A DNA stretch of 49,203 bases from Firmicutes bacterium CAG:194 (lineage in GTDB: Bacteria > Bacillota > Clostridia > Lachnospirales > Lachnospiraceae), in contig HF995249.1 in the NCBI GenBank assembly GCA_000432915.1, positions 34,120-83,322 of the forward strand, read 5' to 3'. Each line of letters starts with the position of its first letter. Within the stretch, counting starts at the first letter, position 1. Positions 8,229-15,732 of this stretch are shown here, piece after piece. Below the pieces are notes generated by a model that searched no databases, was not told the DNA's origin, and saw nothing but the letters and a program-made list of their open reading frames with translations. A program made the position numbers and the translations under genes.

Positions 8229-9424
8229 AGGAAAAGCAGTGGGGCGAAACTTTATATATAACGGCTCTGATCGCATGGCTTTTGGTGGGGCTTATAAAAT
8301 ATACGTATTTTAAAGATATGCTGCCTATGAAGTTGATTTCAGATCCTGTCATGTATGGGGTACTGAGCTGCTGTCTTGTGAAAATAATTCTGGAAGCGGA
8401 CAGAACGCCAAGAAATTTGCTGATGTTGGGCGTAACGCTCCTTTTTATGTGGATCGCATTTAAAATCGATAAATTGCCGTTTGCAGCAATGTTTGCGCTT
8501 ATTTACGGTGGCAGAAATGTATCCTTCCGGAAACTTTGCCGGATCATGTTCTGGGTGCAACTACTCCTTTTTCTGATTACGGTGCTGGCTGCAAAGGAAG
8601 GTGTGTTGGAAGATGTGCTCTGGGAAGAGGGGGTTAGAAACAGACATGGATTGGGATTTACACATTGTATGCTTGCCAGCCATTTCGGGCTTTTTACGGC
8701 AATTGCATGGATTTCTGAAAAAAACAGGCTAAGGGAATTTGCAGCCCTTGTCATTCTGATAAGCAATGGAATTTTATACTATCTGACGAATGGCAGATCG
8801 GACTTCTTGCTGAGTATACTGCTTGTTGTCTCCTGTCTGGTTTGTGAACGCTTTTTTGCGAAGAAAAAATTCCCGCAGTGGTTTGCATATGCACTTATGC
8901 TTGTTCCGTGGATATGTCTGATCGCCAGTATCGGTGTGACGATGGCATATCAGAAGGGAAATCCGGTCTGGGAAAAATGGAATTATATATCCAATAACCG
9001 TCTGAAACTGGGATATGAGGCAATTGTACAATACGGCTTTACATGGTTTGGACAGAAGATCAGATTTATTGGTGCTTCGACACTGTATTATAAGCCGGAT
9101 GCCGTATATAATTATGTGGATAATGCGTACCTGATGCAGATGCTTTTGTATGGAACGGTTTTTATTTTGGTATATTGTGTTCTGATGAGTTTGTTGTTAT
9201 ACAGACTGGTGATGCAAAATGAGAAAATGTTACTTATGTGTGTGCTGATCAGCATGGTTTTTGGTATGGCGAATCCACAGTCAATGTATCTGACTTATAA
9301 TCCGCTTCTGCTCTTACTTGTGCGGGAAAACGGCACGTTGGGTGGAATTGAAGTAAAAGGGATGCGAAATGAGCTGCCAAATGGGAAGAAAGAGGAGAAG
9401 GTATATGAGAGTGTATCGTTATGA
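8225..9424 (+). CDS. Wzy-like O-antigen/capsule polymerase (multi-pass membrane protein)
   Basis: This 399-residue protein has about ten to eleven hydrophobic segments. A larger outside loop precedes the C-terminal helices (KLGYEAIVQYGFTWFGQKIRF...YNYVDNAYLMQMLLYG). The 'N..L..G.....G...G......D..Y......G' spacing is typical of Wzy-type polymerases from Gram-positive capsule loci. It overlaps licD by 4 bp at its start, and its 3' end overlaps the next gene by 20 bp. The next gene encodes a Wzz-like protein, the normal partner of a Wzy polymerase. Odd point: no Wzx flippase is visible nearby, whereas an ABC exporter is. The call rests on topology and context because this family is poorly conserved in sequence. 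Confidence 0.7.
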   Translation: MKEKQWGETLYITALIAWLLVGLIKYTYFKDMLPMKLISDPVMYGVLSCCLVKIILEADRTPRNLLMLGVTLLFMWIAFKIDKLPFAAMFALIYGGRNVSFRKLCRIMFWVQLLLFLITVLAAKEGVLEDVLWEEGVRNRHGLGFTHCMLASHFGLFTAIAWISEKNRLREFAALVILISNGILYYLTNGRSDFLLSILLVVSCLVCERFFAKKKFPQWFAYALMLVPWICLIASIGVTMAYQKGNPVWEKWNYISNNRLKLGYEAIVQYGFTWFGQKIRFIGASTLYYKPDAVYNYVDNAYLMQMLLYGTVFILVYCVLMSLLLYRLVMQNEKMLLMCVLISMVFGMANPQSMYLTYNPLLLLLVRENGTLGGIEVKGMRNELPNGKKEEKVYESVSL

Positions 9425-10748
9425 CAGAAAATATATGGACAGCAAAGGACTTCTGGGATATTGGAAAAAGCGGTTTGGGATCCTCCTTCTTTTTGCTGCG
9501 GTTTTTTGTGTAGTCTTTGCAGGAAAAAACTGGAAGGGGCAGAAGGACAGCCTGACAAAACAGCAGGCGGAAACGGAACTGACGTTATCAGAAGAACAGA
9601 AAACGCAGGTACAGAAGTATCTGACGGATCGGGACTTGTATAAACAGCAAAGTGCTTATAACCAGAAGGCACTTTATATGAAGATCGATCCGGAACAAAA
9701 GTATACAGGGGCATTGCGATACGGTTTTGATCAGGGAGCGGATGGCTTTGGATATGGAGAAGCGGTCACTCAGATTGTGAATCTGTTTAAAAGCGAGGAA
9801 GCAGCCGCTTATCTGGAAAGCCAGCTTGCGGAGCAGGTGTCCATGGATACAGAAGGCAGCAGGGTGTCGGAGCTGATTACCTTTGATACAAGTACCGGGC
9901 AGGTGCTGGTGATCTATGTGACAGCACCGGATCAGGAAATACTGGACGTTTTGCTGCATGCTACAGATCAGTATCTGATGCAGAATATTTATCCGGCTGT
10001 GGTGCAGGCACGCGGTCAGTTTCGCTGTTATATGCTGCAGACTTATCAATCTGTGGCGAGAGATACGGCACTTAGAGATACACAGGCAGCTAATATCAAT
10101 CTGGAAAGCACGTATGCCATGCAGAAAGAAACTGATTATGATGCACTGGGAAAGAACGAAAAGAAATATGTAAAGCAATATTGCAAGCTAAGTGCGGAAG
10201 AAAGACCACAGATCGGAGAGCCACTTGCGGTAAAACCGGTATCGGATGGGATCCAATATAAAACTGTGGTGAAGCAGGCATTGATGGGACTTCTGGCAGG
10301 TATTCTGACAGGTCTGGTCGGCTTGGCACTCTGTTTTGCCTGGACCGGTTATATCTGGACTGCAAGGAATTTGAAAGAGTCTTTTCATATCCCGTTTGCA
10401 TGGAACATGCCAAAAGAAGAAAAACAGATGCATCTGCTTTTCCATTTCCGTAATCTGACGGGGAAAGAGAGCGGAACACTTTGTCTGTTGGAGATGGGTG
10501 TGGTTCCGGCGGAAACATCGGAATCCATGTGTCATAAAATAGCGGATGAAACAAAGCTGACAGTATATCGTGTGCAAGAGGCAGCAGTGTATGAGGAGAA
10601 GCAGGCGGGACAGTGTATCACGGAAGCAGATGCCATCTTGATTTGCCTGTCGGCGGGAAAAATCACATACGGAGCACTGGAGCATACTTTGGAAAATATA
10701 GCGGTATATGAAGAAAAAGTACTGGGTGCAATCCTTTTACAAGAATAA
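9405..10748 (+). CDS. Wzz-like polysaccharide co-polymerase with P-loop-less kinase-like C-terminal domain
   Basis: This 447-residue protein starts at 9405 behind AGAGGAG; an in-frame ATG at 9369 lies deeper in the preceding gene and has no good ribosome site. An N-terminal membrane helix (about 22-40) and a second helix (about 290-320, QALMGLLAGILTGLVGLALCFAW) flank an extracytoplasmic helical region. This is the layout of polysaccharide co-polymerases (Wzz/CpsC). After the second helix is a cytosolic domain of about 120 residues ending ADAILICLSAGKITYGALEHTLENIAVYEEKVLGAILLQ. That closely follows the end of bacterial tyrosine kinases of the CpsD/Wzc type, yet no GxxxxGKS/T Walker A is present. 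It looks like a shortened, catalytically dead relic. It is the last gene of the first operon. Confidence 0.65.
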   Translation: MRVYRYDRKYMDSKGLLGYWKKRFGILLLFAAVFCVVFAGKNWKGQKDSLTKQQAETELTLSEEQKTQVQKYLTDRDLYKQQSAYNQKALYMKIDPEQKYTGALRYGFDQGADGFGYGEAVTQIVNLFKSEEAAAYLESQLAEQVSMDTEGSRVSELITFDTSTGQVLVIYVTAPDQEILDVLLHATDQYLMQNIYPAVVQARGQFRCYMLQTYQSVARDTALRDTQAANINLESTYAMQKETDYDALGKNEKKYVKQYCKLSAEERPQIGEPLAVKPVSDGIQYKTVVKQALMGLLAGILTGLVGLALCFAWTGYIWTARNLKESFHIPFAWNMPKEEKQMHLLFHFRNLTGKESGTLCLLEMGVVPAETSESMCHKIADETKLTVYRVQEAAVYEEKQAGQCITEADAILICLSAGKITYGALEHTLENIAVYEEKVLGAILLQE

Positions 10749-10760
10749 GAAATAAATGAG

Positions 10761-10802
10761 ACGGATATCCTGAAAATTGTCATTGACTAACAGGATATCC
10801 GT
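10761..10802. repeat. Perfect 12-bp inverted repeat around a -35 box
   Basis: ACGGATATCCTG (10761-10772) and CAGGATATCCGT (10791-10802) are exact reverse complements, 18 bp apart. Each arm contains the palindrome GGATATCC. The repeat begins 12 bp after the stop of the co-polymerase gene. It could act as a long-loop terminator for that operon, although only a weak T run follows (GTTTGC). It could also be an operator, because the TTGACT -35 box (10783-10788) lies in the loop and the right arm lies inside the promoter spacer. Confidence 0.75.
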
Positions 10803-10812
10803 TTGCTATACT
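10783..10812 (+). promoter_or_regulatory. Sigma-A-type promoter for the surface-protein module
   Basis: TTGACT (10783-10788), an 18-bp spacer and TATACT (10807-10812), with an upstream TGC giving an extended -10 element. Transcription would start near 10819 and produce a leader of about 165 bases ahead of the LRR protein gene. The promoter overlaps the inverted repeat at 10761-10802, which suggests a regulated promoter. Confidence 0.75.
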
Positions 10813-10818
10813 TACAAC

Positions 10819-10984
10819 CACAAAGTGAATCTTATATAAGAGCAGTGCTTCTTATATCTTACGACGATCAGTCGGTCATGGCATTTCAGCCAAAGATTTC
10901 ACGACACTACAAATTATCAATCAAGAAAGCGGAGAAAGGGAACCGGTATCTTTCTGTGTCCTTTTTTCCGTAAAAGGAGGAAAC
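10819..10984 (+). promoter_or_regulatory. Structured 5' leader with possible Shine-Dalgarno sequestration
   Basis: Read as RNA, this gene-free leader can form a hairpin at 10834-10857 (ATATAAG paired with CTTATAT, extended by AGC/GCT with one bulge), a CGAC/GTCG hairpin at 10862-10874 and a TGGC/GCCA hairpin at 10879-10892. Near the gene there are two mutually exclusive pairings. TCCTTTT (10959-10965) can pair with AAAAGGA (10972-10978), hiding the ribosome binding site. Alternatively, CGGAGAAAGGG (10930-10940) can pair with CCTTTTTTCCG (10960-10970), 11 pairs including two G-U, leaving the site free. This is the layout of a translational switch. I could not match the upstream part to a known riboswitch class; cyclic-di-GMP classes I and II were considered and their conserved cores are not evident. 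Confidence 0.45.
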
Positions 10985-13900
10985 ATGAAAAGAAAAGTAT
11001 GTAAATGGGTAACCTGCTGCGCGCTCAGCACTGCCCTGTTTGCAGGATGCCTGCTGCAGCTGCAGGCAGCTTCTGCAGCAGGAGGAACAGAGACGGTATC
11101 GGAAAATGCGACCTTGTCAGGCAACACGGCAGGATCTGAGGAGGAAATGGAATTGCAGGAAAATATGTCAGCAGAGGAGGACTTGTTTGCAAAGAATCCG
11201 CTGACCCTGACAGAAGAAGAACTGGAATATTGTCTGAACGCGTATGGGGATGAAGAACTGGCGGTATGGTTGTGCGGTCTAAATGTGGATGAGCAGAAGC
11301 AGCTGTTGGAAAAGTCTGCTCGTCTTTCAGAAACCTTGGATTATTATGGCAAGGATATCTGCAGGGAATGTGGACTACTTACAGGTGCCCATTTTACTGA
11401 CAATATGCAGTACTATCGGTCGCTCGCATCCTGTGACAGGGTAGGCGCTACTAATTTTTCAAGTACATGCGGTTATTATTATATTGTATTCGACGGATCG
11501 CAGGCTGGTAAAGCTACAGTAAAGATCAGCAATATTGATAAGACAAAGCAGATTTCCCAAAGGCAGACATCTATGAGCACTACTGTTTCTGGCGCAAAAT
11601 ACAATCTGAAAGTGACCGGAGGTGGAACGCATACTTATCATATCGTTTCTCAAAAGGAGGAAGCTCTGGCGGATGTGAAAACGCTGAAGGGCGGCGGAAA
11701 GATTTCTTATCCGCATGCTATAATCCGGTTTTCCATGACGAAGCCGTTAGGTTATGCCCTGACGGTAGAACCGGCTACAGACAAGGACAGCAGCAGTCGT
11801 GGATTAACCTATCCGATCAATGCAACAGATCATGCAGACAGTGCCTATAAAGGTGTCCGTTATATCAAATCCGCTTCTTACAGTGGAGATCGGGAGTATG
11901 AAAAAGAAAATACGGTTAATTTTGAACAGCATATATATCTTCCTACAAATGCGGGAGTGGGAAGTACAGCGATCACTGATCCGACAAAAATCCATCACAT
12001 GGCATTTCATTTTTCTGTTTCTCCAGCGGAATATAAGGTTGTTTACGATGGTAACGGTGGCAGCAGTGTTCCTGCCGGTTTGAACTGTAAGTATGATGAA
12101 ACTGCCGTATACCCGGCAGCACCGGGAAATTCTCCCGGATATACGATCACTGTAAACACAAATGGGGCGGAAGGAATGGTTAGTCCCGTTACAGCATTCA
12201 GAAGTTTCTTAAACTGGGGAGATGCAGGTGCAGTTCCGGGGGCTGCATTCCGTAATCTGACAACAAAAAATGGGGCAATTATTACAAAATATGCGAACTG
12301 GAGCAAGACAGCAGTTTATACGCTGCCTGCGCAGCTGCATCGGGAATATACAATTACCTACAATACAGACGGAGGAAATTGCGAACAGGCTATGAGCGTT
12401 TCGAGAGCAGCTTTTCTTGGCTGGTATGCGGATGCAGAAAAAAAGACAAAGATCGGAGATCCGCTGCAAAAAGTAACAGTGGCAGGTGATGGTATCATTT
12501 ATGCAGGCTGGGGAGTGGGAGAAACCGTTCTGCTGCCGGATGTAAAAAAAGAAGGATATCATCTGCTGGGCTGGGCAGAAGAAAATAATATGGAGAAACT
12601 GTATCAGCCCGGTATGCATTACAGCCCGGGGCAAAGTCATACATTGTATGCGAAGTGGGAAGCGGATCGCTATCTGCTGCGGATTGATCCGGCAGACGGT
12701 AATATTTTGGAGGATCAGATAAAGGATTTTGTCAAAAAAGAAGCCGGATATGAAAGGGTATCAGACTATGAAGAGAAGATTGACCTTCCGCTACCGGTCA
12801 AAACAGGGTATGTGTTTAAAGGATGGCGGACAAAGGAAGGCCTGCTTCTGACGGAATCCGCAGAAAACCTGACAGGGGGAGAAAACGGTGTGATCACACT
12901 GCAGGCTGAATATGCCCCGACCTTTGTAACTTATGAGGTGCAATATTATCTGCAACCGGATGAAAAAGAAACAGATCTGCAAAAGTATGTGGCGTATTAT
13001 CCACAGGAAGAGGGGCAGGAGAAAAAAGCGCTTGCAGATACACAGATCAGGGTCTTTCCGATTACCATAAATGGCTATGAAAAGCCGGACAGCCGGCTTA
13101 TAACTGTCAGGGCAGACAGCAGCACTGTAGTAAAATTTTATTATCGGAAGCTGGTTGCAGGTACAGAAAAAACAGCTGAAGAACAGGAAAATGATGATCA
13201 GGGGCTTTCCATGGAACTGCAGAAAAAGATTCTGGAAGCGTTAGAGCAGGGATCTTCCACGAACTATACAATTGAAGAAGTGATATATACACTGCATAAG
13301 AACGAAGATGGTACGCTGACAATCCGGTTAAACGGTTCGACAGGACAGGAAAAACTGGTCATACCGGATGTGATCAAGGTAGCGGGAAAAACTTTGACCA
13401 TCACGGAAATTGCGGAAAAAGCATTCTATGGACAGGGTGAACTGAAAGAAGTCGTAATGGGAAGCGGTATTACAAAGATTGGAAAGAGCGCATTTGAAGA
13501 TTGTAGAAAGCTTAAGAAAGTGAATATAGGGAACAATGTGACCGTGATAGAGGAGAGCGCGTTTAAAAACTGTGCGGCACTTGAAAGGATTACGATATCG
13601 GAGGCGGTGCTCCGGATTGGCAGTCATGCTTTTGAAGGATGTAAGAAACTGAAAAGTCTGGTCTTGAAAGAAGGGTTACTGCAGATTGGAAATAAGGCGT
13701 TTTACAAGTGTAGTGCTCTAAAAAATGTGAAAATACCGGGAAGCGTATTGCAGATAGGGAAATATGCATTTGCAGACTGTAAGAAGATAGGCAAATTCTC
13801 ATTTGCACAAAATGCTTCTCTGATGCGTATTGGAGACGGTATGCTGCAAAATGCATCATCTCTTTCCAAAATAAAACTGCCGGGCAGATTGCGGAGTATT

Positions 13901-14215
13901 CCGGATCATACATTCCGTAATGCCGTGAAACTGGAAAACTGTCAGATTGGCAGCAGTGTAACAAAAATCGGAAACAGTGCTTTTCAGGGATGCAAAAAAC
14001 TGCAGAGAATGATACTGCCGGGGCAGGTGCAGACGATCGGGAAGCGGACATTTTATCAATGCAAAAAACTGAAAAAGGTGACAATACGAACCGTGCAGCT
14101 TAGAAAAATCGGAAAAGAAGCATTCAAAGGCTGTGCATCAAAGATACAGTTTGCGGTTCCAAAGGGAAAGCAGACTGTATATGCAAAGCTTTTAAAGGGA
14201 AAATATGGAAAATAG
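10985..14215 (+). CDS. BspA-like secreted protein with InlB-type repeats and LRR_5 leucine-rich repeats
   Basis: This 1076-residue exported surface protein starts behind AAAAGGAGG. A signal peptide (MKRKVCKWVTCC... to about residue 31, ...AASA) is followed by an acidic stretch with SENATLSGN. From about residue 355 there are beta-grasp InlB/Flg_new-like repeats (YKVVYDGNGGS, YTITYNTDGGN, LYAKWEADRYLL). From about residue 795 to the end there are about twelve LRR_5 repeats of about 23 residues (ITKIGKSAFEDCRKLKKV type). LRR_5 proteins of gut Firmicutes are usually adhesins or host/mucin-interacting proteins (family knowledge). No LPXTG motif or cell-wall anchor is visible, so attachment is unclear. 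It overlaps the following C1 peptidase gene by 11 bp; the two are probably expressed together and may be substrate and processing enzyme (inference). Confidence 0.88.
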   Translation: MKRKVCKWVTCCALSTALFAGCLLQLQAASAAGGTETVSENATLSGNTAGSEEEMELQENMSAEEDLFAKNPLTLTEEELEYCLNAYGDEELAVWLCGLNVDEQKQLLEKSARLSETLDYYGKDICRECGLLTGAHFTDNMQYYRSLASCDRVGATNFSSTCGYYYIVFDGSQAGKATVKISNIDKTKQISQRQTSMSTTVSGAKYNLKVTGGGTHTYHIVSQKEEALADVKTLKGGGKISYPHAIIRFSMTKPLGYALTVEPATDKDSSSRGLTYPINATDHADSAYKGVRYIKSASYSGDREYEKENTVNFEQHIYLPTNAGVGSTAITDPTKIHHMAFHFSVSPAEYKVVYDGNGGSSVPAGLNCKYDETAVYPAAPGNSPGYTITVNTNGAEGMVSPVTAFRSFLNWGDAGAVPGAAFRNLTTKNGAIITKYANWSKTAVYTLPAQLHREYTITYNTDGGNCEQAMSVSRAAFLGWYADAEKKTKIGDPLQKVTVAGDGIIYAGWGVGETVLLPDVKKEGYHLLGWAEENNMEKLYQPGMHYSPGQSHTLYAKWEADRYLLRIDPADGNILEDQIKDFVKKEAGYERVSDYEEKIDLPLPVKTGYVFKGWRTKEGLLLTESAENLTGGENGVITLQAEYAPTFVTYEVQYYLQPDEKETDLQKYVAYYPQEEGQEKKALADTQIRVFPITINGYEKPDSRLITVRADSSTVVKFYYRKLVAGTEKTAEEQENDDQGLSMELQKKILEALEQGSSTNYTIEEVIYTLHKNEDGTLTIRLNGSTGQEKLVIPDVIKVAGKTLTITEIAEKAFYGQGELKEVVMGSGITKIGKSAFEDCRKLKKVNIGNNVTVIEESAFKNCAALERITISEAVLRIGSHAFEGCKKLKSLVLKEGLLQIGNKAFYKCSALKNVKIPGSVLQIGKYAFADCKKIGKFSFAQNASLMRIGDGMLQNASSLSKIKLPGRLRSIPDHTFRNAVKLENCQIGSSVTKIGNSAFQGCKKLQRMILPGQVQTIGKRTFYQCKKLKKVTIRTVQLRKIGKEAFKGCASKIQFAVPKGKQTVYAKLLKGKYGK

Positions 14216-15371
14216 AAAATTATTCTATTGCAGACATGGGCTGGCAGGTTTTCTGTCAGTCTGTGTCCTGCTGGTATTTTTGAAAAATCCGGTCCTGGCG
14301 GCAGACAGTTTTTCGGTCATGGAGTGGAACAGGGAGCTGCAGGCACTGGAAAGCCTTGGAAGAAAAGCAGGTAATGAGATAATGTCTGAGCAGCATACAC
14401 AGACCGTGACAGGACAGATCCCGAAAAGCTATGATCCGAGACAGAAGCAGATGGTAACACCTGTCAGAGATCAGGGGGATCTGGCACTATGCTGGGATTA
14501 TGCGGGAATTGCGCTGATGGAATCGGCACTTCTGATAAAAGGATACAGGGGAGCGGACGTGGATCTGTCCGAGCTGCACGGCGCATATGCCACATACCAT
14601 CTGCAGGCAGACGGCAGTTCTTTTTCGCAGTTCTGCAGACGGACAAATACCAGAACGGCAGTGTTTGAAGCTGCACTTGCCGGAATGGGACCTGTACCGG
14701 AAACGGAAGTACCGATGCGGCAGATCACGGATGATTTTATGCTGCCTGAGCAGGAGCTTTACAGGCAGCAATATAAAGTGCTTTCTGTAGGAACACAGCC
14801 GCTGGCAGATGCAGATACCTGCAAGTGCCGGATCCTGCAGACAGGAGGGCTGATGATCAGTTATTACAGTTATGGACTTTATTATCGAGACCGAGCGGAC
14901 GGATCGGGAGACAGTTCTTATTATTTTCCCTATGTGACGAAGCGTCTGAACCATACTGTCGAGGTGGTGGGCTGGGATGATACATACGGAGCGGAGCATT
15001 TTGTAAAGAAGCCCCAAAAAGATGGTGCCTGGCTGGTGAAAAACAGCTGGGGACAAAAGGGATATCAAGGCGTGGGCAGTGGCTTTTACTGGATTTCCTA
15101 TGAAGATGGCAGCCTGCAAAAGCAGCTTGTACTCTCTGTGCAGATGTCGGAGAAGCTGGTGCAGATAAAGCCACCGGCGGCAGAAAGCAGCAGGCAGGAA
15201 GAGAAGCAGGAGGAAGAGGAAAAAGTCATTTCTGATCCGCCGCCCACATGGGAAGAAAGAAAAGAATGCGCGCTCTGGCAGATGCCCGTTATAGAAGAAA
15301 TACAACCGGGTAGAAAACATGCAGTCATGGATAGATTATCCATGCAAAGGAAACTTGTAAACCGCTTCTAA
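14205..15371 (+). CDS. Secreted papain-like C1 cysteine peptidase
   Basis: This 388-residue exported cysteine peptidase has a hydrophobic N-terminal segment (about 12-33, ending VLAAD) that acts as signal or anchor. The papain active-site order is intact: Q90 (oxyanion hole) and C96 in VRDQGDLALCWDY, H250 in RLNHTVEVVGWDD, N280 in WLVKNSWGQKG. The segment before the catalytic Cys is DLAL rather than the usual SCGS, as in other clostridial surface C1 members. The protein ends in a glutamate/glutamine-rich tail (SRQEEKQEEEEK) with no lectin-like or wall-binding domain, unlike the larger peptidase at 18038. The start overlaps the LRR gene by 11 bp, which suggests translational coupling. Likely role: maturation or shedding of surface proteins. 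Confidence 0.88.
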   Translation: MENRKLFYCRHGLAGFLSVCVLLVFLKNPVLAADSFSVMEWNRELQALESLGRKAGNEIMSEQHTQTVTGQIPKSYDPRQKQMVTPVRDQGDLALCWDYAGIALMESALLIKGYRGADVDLSELHGAYATYHLQADGSSFSQFCRRTNTRTAVFEAALAGMGPVPETEVPMRQITDDFMLPEQELYRQQYKVLSVGTQPLADADTCKCRILQTGGLMISYYSYGLYYRDRADGSGDSSYYFPYVTKRLNHTVEVVGWDDTYGAEHFVKKPQKDGAWLVKNSWGQKGYQGVGSGFYWISYEDGSLQKQLVLSVQMSEKLVQIKPPAAESSRQEEKQEEEEKVISDPPPTWEERKECALWQMPVIEEIQPGRKHAVMDRLSMQRKLVNRF

Positions 15372-15383
15372 ATTCACTATATT
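15355..15383 (+). promoter_or_regulatory. Candidate promoter for the 58-residue gene
   Basis: TTGTAA (15355-15360), a 17-bp spacer and TATATT (15378-15383). The box begins inside the end of the peptidase gene. Transcription would start about 20 bp before the small gene at 15409. The -10 box is good and the -35 box only fair. Confidence 0.4.
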
Positions 15384-15408
15384 GTAATTATGGAAAGGCG
15401 GTGTAAGG

Positions 15409-15585
15409 ATGGAGGAAATGACAGAAAAAGAATTGATCACGGTATTGATCGATAAATACACAGATTTACAACGGATCAAGAAGGCAAATAACAACGTAGA
15501 AAATGAAGAACTGGAATATCAGATCAGGGCAACCACGGCAAAGCTGTCTTCCATGGGAGTGGATGTGGAGGATCTGACATTATAG
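15409..15585 (+). CDS. Small uncharacterised protein (58 residues)
   Basis: This short frame starts MEEMTEKELI and ends VDVEDLTL. It reads as a charged, helical, soluble protein with a probable coiled-coil centre (DLQRIKKANNNVENEELEYQIRA). I preferred the ATG at 15409, with AAAGGCGG about 7 bp upstream; the ATG at 15418 would leave only 2 bp after GGAGG. The codon pattern resembles the neighbours and there is no competing gene on either strand, which argues that it is real. I do not recognise the family. It lies between a secreted peptidase and a lipoprotein gene but has no signal peptide, so it should be cytosolic. Confidence 0.55.
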   Translation: MEEMTEKELITVLIDKYTDLQRIKKANNNVENEELEYQIRATTAKLSSMGVDVEDLTL

Positions 15586-15644
15586 CATACTCAGGAGCAG
15601 ATACAGGGAAGAATATTAAGAATTGCAGAAGAAGACGTTAAGAA

Positions 15645-15674
15645 TTGACGCATTTCTCCATTTCCGGATTTTAA
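15645..15674 (+). promoter_or_regulatory. Weak candidate promoter before the lipoprotein gene
   Basis: TTGACG (15645-15650), then an 18-bp spacer and TTTTAA (15669-15674). The -35 box is good and the -10 box poor. A 14-bp palindrome with two 6-bp arms (ATAGGA and TCCTAT, 15698-15711) lies between this and the ribosome site and could be an operator or a small leader hairpin. Confidence 0.3.
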
Positions 15675-15732
15675 AGCGCTAAGATGGGCACGACAAGATA
15701 GGAAATCCTATAAGAGAAAAGGAGAGAATGTT

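Noticed and set aside
10819..10984. Cyclic-di-GMP riboswitch ahead of the LRR protein gene
   Set aside because: Such switches often control clostridial adhesins, but I could not find the conserved class I core or the class II elements; I keep only the structural observation.
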